Shown here: in pieces, positions 6,269 to 7,595 of the stretch
Position numbering within the stretch: the stretch's first letter is position 1
How the letters are laid out: each line of letters opens with the position of its first letter
Source: JABDBK01 sp964533645
GTDB lineage: Bacteria > Pseudomonadota > Gammaproteobacteria > DSM-16500
Length of the DNA stretch: 7,595 nucleotides
Direction of reading: 5' to 3'
Assembly: GCA_964533645.1 (NCBI GenBank)
Contig: CAZHMQ010000100.1
Span: 1-7,595 of the forward strand
Translations under genes and position numbers: made by a program
The notes under the pieces: generated by a model
The model's input: the letters and a program-made list of their open reading frames with translations, nothing else
Databases searched by the model: none
Told to the model about the DNA's origin: nothing

Positions 6269-6666
6269 AAATTGAATACATAGAAATAATTAAACCTAGA
6301 ATCACCGATATTAATTACGGTGGACATGTAGGTCATGTAGAACTCATTCATTTATTACATGAAGTTAGAGTGCAGTTTTTAAGAAAACATCATTTAAATG
6401 AAATAGAAATTAATGGCGGGTCATTAATAGTTCGTGAACTTCAAATCAAATATCTTAATCAATCTTTTTGGAATGACGATCTAAAAATACATCTAATGTT
6501 AAAAACCGTTGGAGCAAAAATAATTTTTCAATATTCCATATATAATCTTTCTAATGATAACATGACAGCGAATGCTGAAATTACCATGGTGTTGATAGAT
6601 AAAAATAATCAAAGACCTTTAAAGCCTAATATATTTCTTGAGAGATTATATAATGAATCGTCTTAA
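6265..6666 (+). CDS. Hotdog-fold acyl-CoA thioesterase-like protein (4HBT/YbgC type)
   Basis: This 133-aa protein is the usual length for a single hotdog domain. The N-terminal block PRITDINYGGHVGHVELIHLLHEVRVQFL corresponds in pattern to the YbgC/4HBT signature DxDxxGHVxNxxY...EeaR (residues 11-39; written here in pieces: TDINYGGH at 14-21, LLHEVR at 30-35). Where YbgC and 4-hydroxybenzoyl-CoA thioesterase carry the catalytic Asp (second D of DxD), this protein has N17. I recall a subfamily with DMNYGGHLGND, so the change looks shared rather than a lesion. Family members hydrolyse acyl-CoA or acyl-carrier-protein thioesters in the cytosol. The start overlaps the transporter stop (ATGA), and the stop overlaps the dehydrogenase start, so translation is coupled. 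The acyl substrate is unknown. Confidence 0.75.
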   Translation: MKIEYIEIIKPRITDINYGGHVGHVELIHLLHEVRVQFLRKHHLNEIEINGGSLIVRELQIKYLNQSFWNDDLKIHLMLKTVGAKIIFQYSIYNLSNDNMTANAEITMVLIDKNNQRPLKPNIFLERLYNESS

Positions 6667-7402
6667 AAATAAAAAAGCTATTGTCATTGGCGGTACATCT
6701 GGTATCGGTAAAGCTATCGTAGAAAAATTTTCTGCAGAAGGAGCAAATGTTGTTTTTTGTGGAAGATCTAATGAAAAGGGGCTTCAATTAGAAAAAATAA
6801 TTGAAAATTCCAAATTTATTTACTGCGATATAACTAATAAAAATAACATACAAGCATTTTTTGAAGAAGCTATTAATTTTCTTAATGGATTAGACATAGC
6901 CGTAAACAATGCAGGAATTAGTGGTGATATTGTTCCATTTCATGAAACTAATGATGAATTGTTAAACAATGTAATGACAACTAATTTTTTTGGAGTCTGG
7001 CATTGCTTACAACAAGAAATTCGACATTTTGTCTCTCAAAACATTCCTGGTTCTATTGTTAATATGTCATCGACTTCTGGTCTCATTGGTAATGGGCTTG
7101 GTTTATCACCTTATGCTTCTAGTAAACATGCTTTAATAGGACTTACAAAGTCTGTTGCGCTAGAGTATGCCAAATCTAATATTCGTATAAATGCTGTCTG
7201 TCCAGGTTTCGTAGATACTCCAATGACAGACAAAGCTAATGAACTTTCACCAAAACTTAAAAAAAGAATACCCGCAATGCATCCTATGGGAAGAATTGCG
7301 ACAACTGAAGAAATTTCTAATGCAGTATTATATTTATGTTCTGATGAATCCACTTTTAGCACGGGTAGTAATTTAATAATAGATGGTGGTTTAACTATTT
7401 AA
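6653..7402 (+). CDS. Short-chain dehydrogenase/reductase (FabG-like)
   Basis: This is a classical SDR of 249 aa from the ATG at 6653; an in-frame TTG at 6638 would add five residues, but the ATG sits about 9 nt after GAGAG and better fits the usual N terminus. Motifs: GGTSGIG (13-19) for nucleotide binding, R38 in CGRS after the second strand (suggests NADPH use, not decisive), NNAG (85-88), catalytic N111, S140, Y154 and K158 (YASSK), CPGFVDTPM after the active site, and the C-terminal GSNLIIDGG. Such enzymes interconvert ketones and alcohols with NAD(P)H. All catalytic residues are present. It overlaps the thioesterase gene by 14 nt and is the last intact gene of the operon. It could act on a 3-oxoacyl thioester, which would suit the thioesterase next to it, but the substrate is not readable from sequence. 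Confidence 0.85.
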   Translation: MNRLKNKKAIVIGGTSGIGKAIVEKFSAEGANVVFCGRSNEKGLQLEKIIENSKFIYCDITNKNNIQAFFEEAINFLNGLDIAVNNAGISGDIVPFHETNDELLNNVMTTNFFGVWHCLQQEIRHFVSQNIPGSIVNMSSTSGLIGNGLGLSPYASSKHALIGLTKSVALEYAKSNIRINAVCPGFVDTPMTDKANELSPKLKKRIPAMHPMGRIATTEEISNAVLYLCSDESTFSTGSNLIIDGGLTI

Positions 7403-7434
7403 TTTAATATATATTATTTTTTCAGGATACAAGG

Positions 7435-7557
7435 ATGTATCGTGAAAGAATTATTGATCGAGTGGTAAAAGTAAGTTATTATTCTAGGGCGTGTCGTCAA
7501 TTAACCCCCAGCCACGTCGTCCCGCGGCTTGACCGCGGGATCCACCCCGGAGGCTAA
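7435..7557 (+). pseudogene. Truncated reading frame running into a palindromic repeat
   Basis: An ATG at 7435 with AGGA 7 nt upstream opens a 40-codon frame beginning MYRERIIDRVVKV, 32 nt after the dehydrogenase stop and in the same direction. From about codon 26 the frame is supplied by the GC-rich palindrome, reading HVVPRLDRGIHPGG, then stops at 7555-7557. The natural reading is the start of a fifth operon gene cut off by insertion of a repeat or a larger element, although a genuine short protein with a repeat-derived tail is possible. The N-terminal 20 residues are not recognisable. Confidence 0.4.
7511..7547. repeat. GC-rich dispersed palindromic repeat
   Basis: TCCCGCGG (7520-7527) and CCGCGGGA (7533-7540) form a perfect 8-bp stem with a CTTGA loop, flanked by GTCG on the left and TCCACC on the right. 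It is far richer in G+C than the rest of the window. It resembles the dispersed palindromes of Rickettsia-, Coxiella- and Legionella-type genomes whose translation gives PRLDRGI. A second small dyad, AGGCTA (7551-7556) and TAGCCT (7566-7571), follows directly. Confidence 0.7.
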
Positions 7558-7595
7558 AAAATTGATAGCCTAAAATAGAAACATATAATTAAACA

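Noticed and set aside
6037..6351. 104-codon minus-strand frame
   Set aside because: Opposite the end of the transporter gene and the start of the thioesterase gene, both better supported.
7111..7362. 83-codon minus-strand frame
   Set aside because: Opposite the active-site and C-terminal region of the SDR gene, which has intact motifs.
7551..7571. AGGCTA/TAGCCT hairpin as the operon terminator
   Set aside because: Only 6 bp, with no T run on either strand; more likely part of the repeat.
1..7595. CRISPR array, tRNA or rRNA genes
   Set aside because: No regularly spaced direct repeats and no tRNA- or rRNA-like sequence were found on either strand.

Overview
The window is AT-rich with short intergenic spacers and a GC-rich palindromic repeat at the right end. 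The protein families (a short HTH-like protein, a DINYGGH hotdog thioesterase, an AbiE-like pair) and the repeat that translates as VPRLDRGIHP suggest a gammaproteobacterium, most likely of the Legionella/Coxiella/Berkiella type (Legionellales). This placement rests on recall of family resemblance and composition. No rRNA or other taxonomic marker is present.

Left block (1-1382, minus strand): three tightly packed genes transcribed leftward. They are a winged-helix regulator, an AbiEii-like nucleotidyltransferase (11-nt overlap), and the first 50 codons of a calcineurin-like metallophosphoesterase (3-nt gap). The promoter (1418-1446) has an extended -10, and its -35 is buried in a 26-bp near-perfect palindrome. 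This is what an autoregulated toxin-antitoxin-like or regulator-enzyme cassette would look like.

Middle block (1383-3540): a spacer with a compositionally distinct island, a YihX-type HAD phosphatase on the minus strand, a short hairpin, and a minus-strand 144-aa HTH-like protein of unknown role. A 470-bp divergent spacer follows, which should hold the promoters for this small protein and for the right-hand operon.

Right block (3541-7402, plus strand): four overlapping genes that form one operon. The order is (1) a 506-aa protein joining an N-terminal winged-helix domain to an EgtD-like SAM-methyltransferase domain, (2) a protein with about 12 membrane segments resembling a major-facilitator transporter, (3) a hotdog-fold thioesterase-like protein, and (4) a classical short-chain dehydrogenase. 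All three junctions overlap (23, 4 and 14 nt), which implies translational coupling. The set reads as a small-molecule pathway: methylation, acyl-thioester handling, ketone/alcohol redox and membrane transport. The product cannot be named from sequence. A fifth reading frame starts just downstream at 7435 but runs into the GC-rich palindromic repeat and stops after 40 codons, so the operon may once have been longer.

The right-hand operon is the best candidate for something undescribed, because of the DNA-binding-domain/EgtD-like fusion and because residues used for histidine recognition in EgtD appear not to be conserved.
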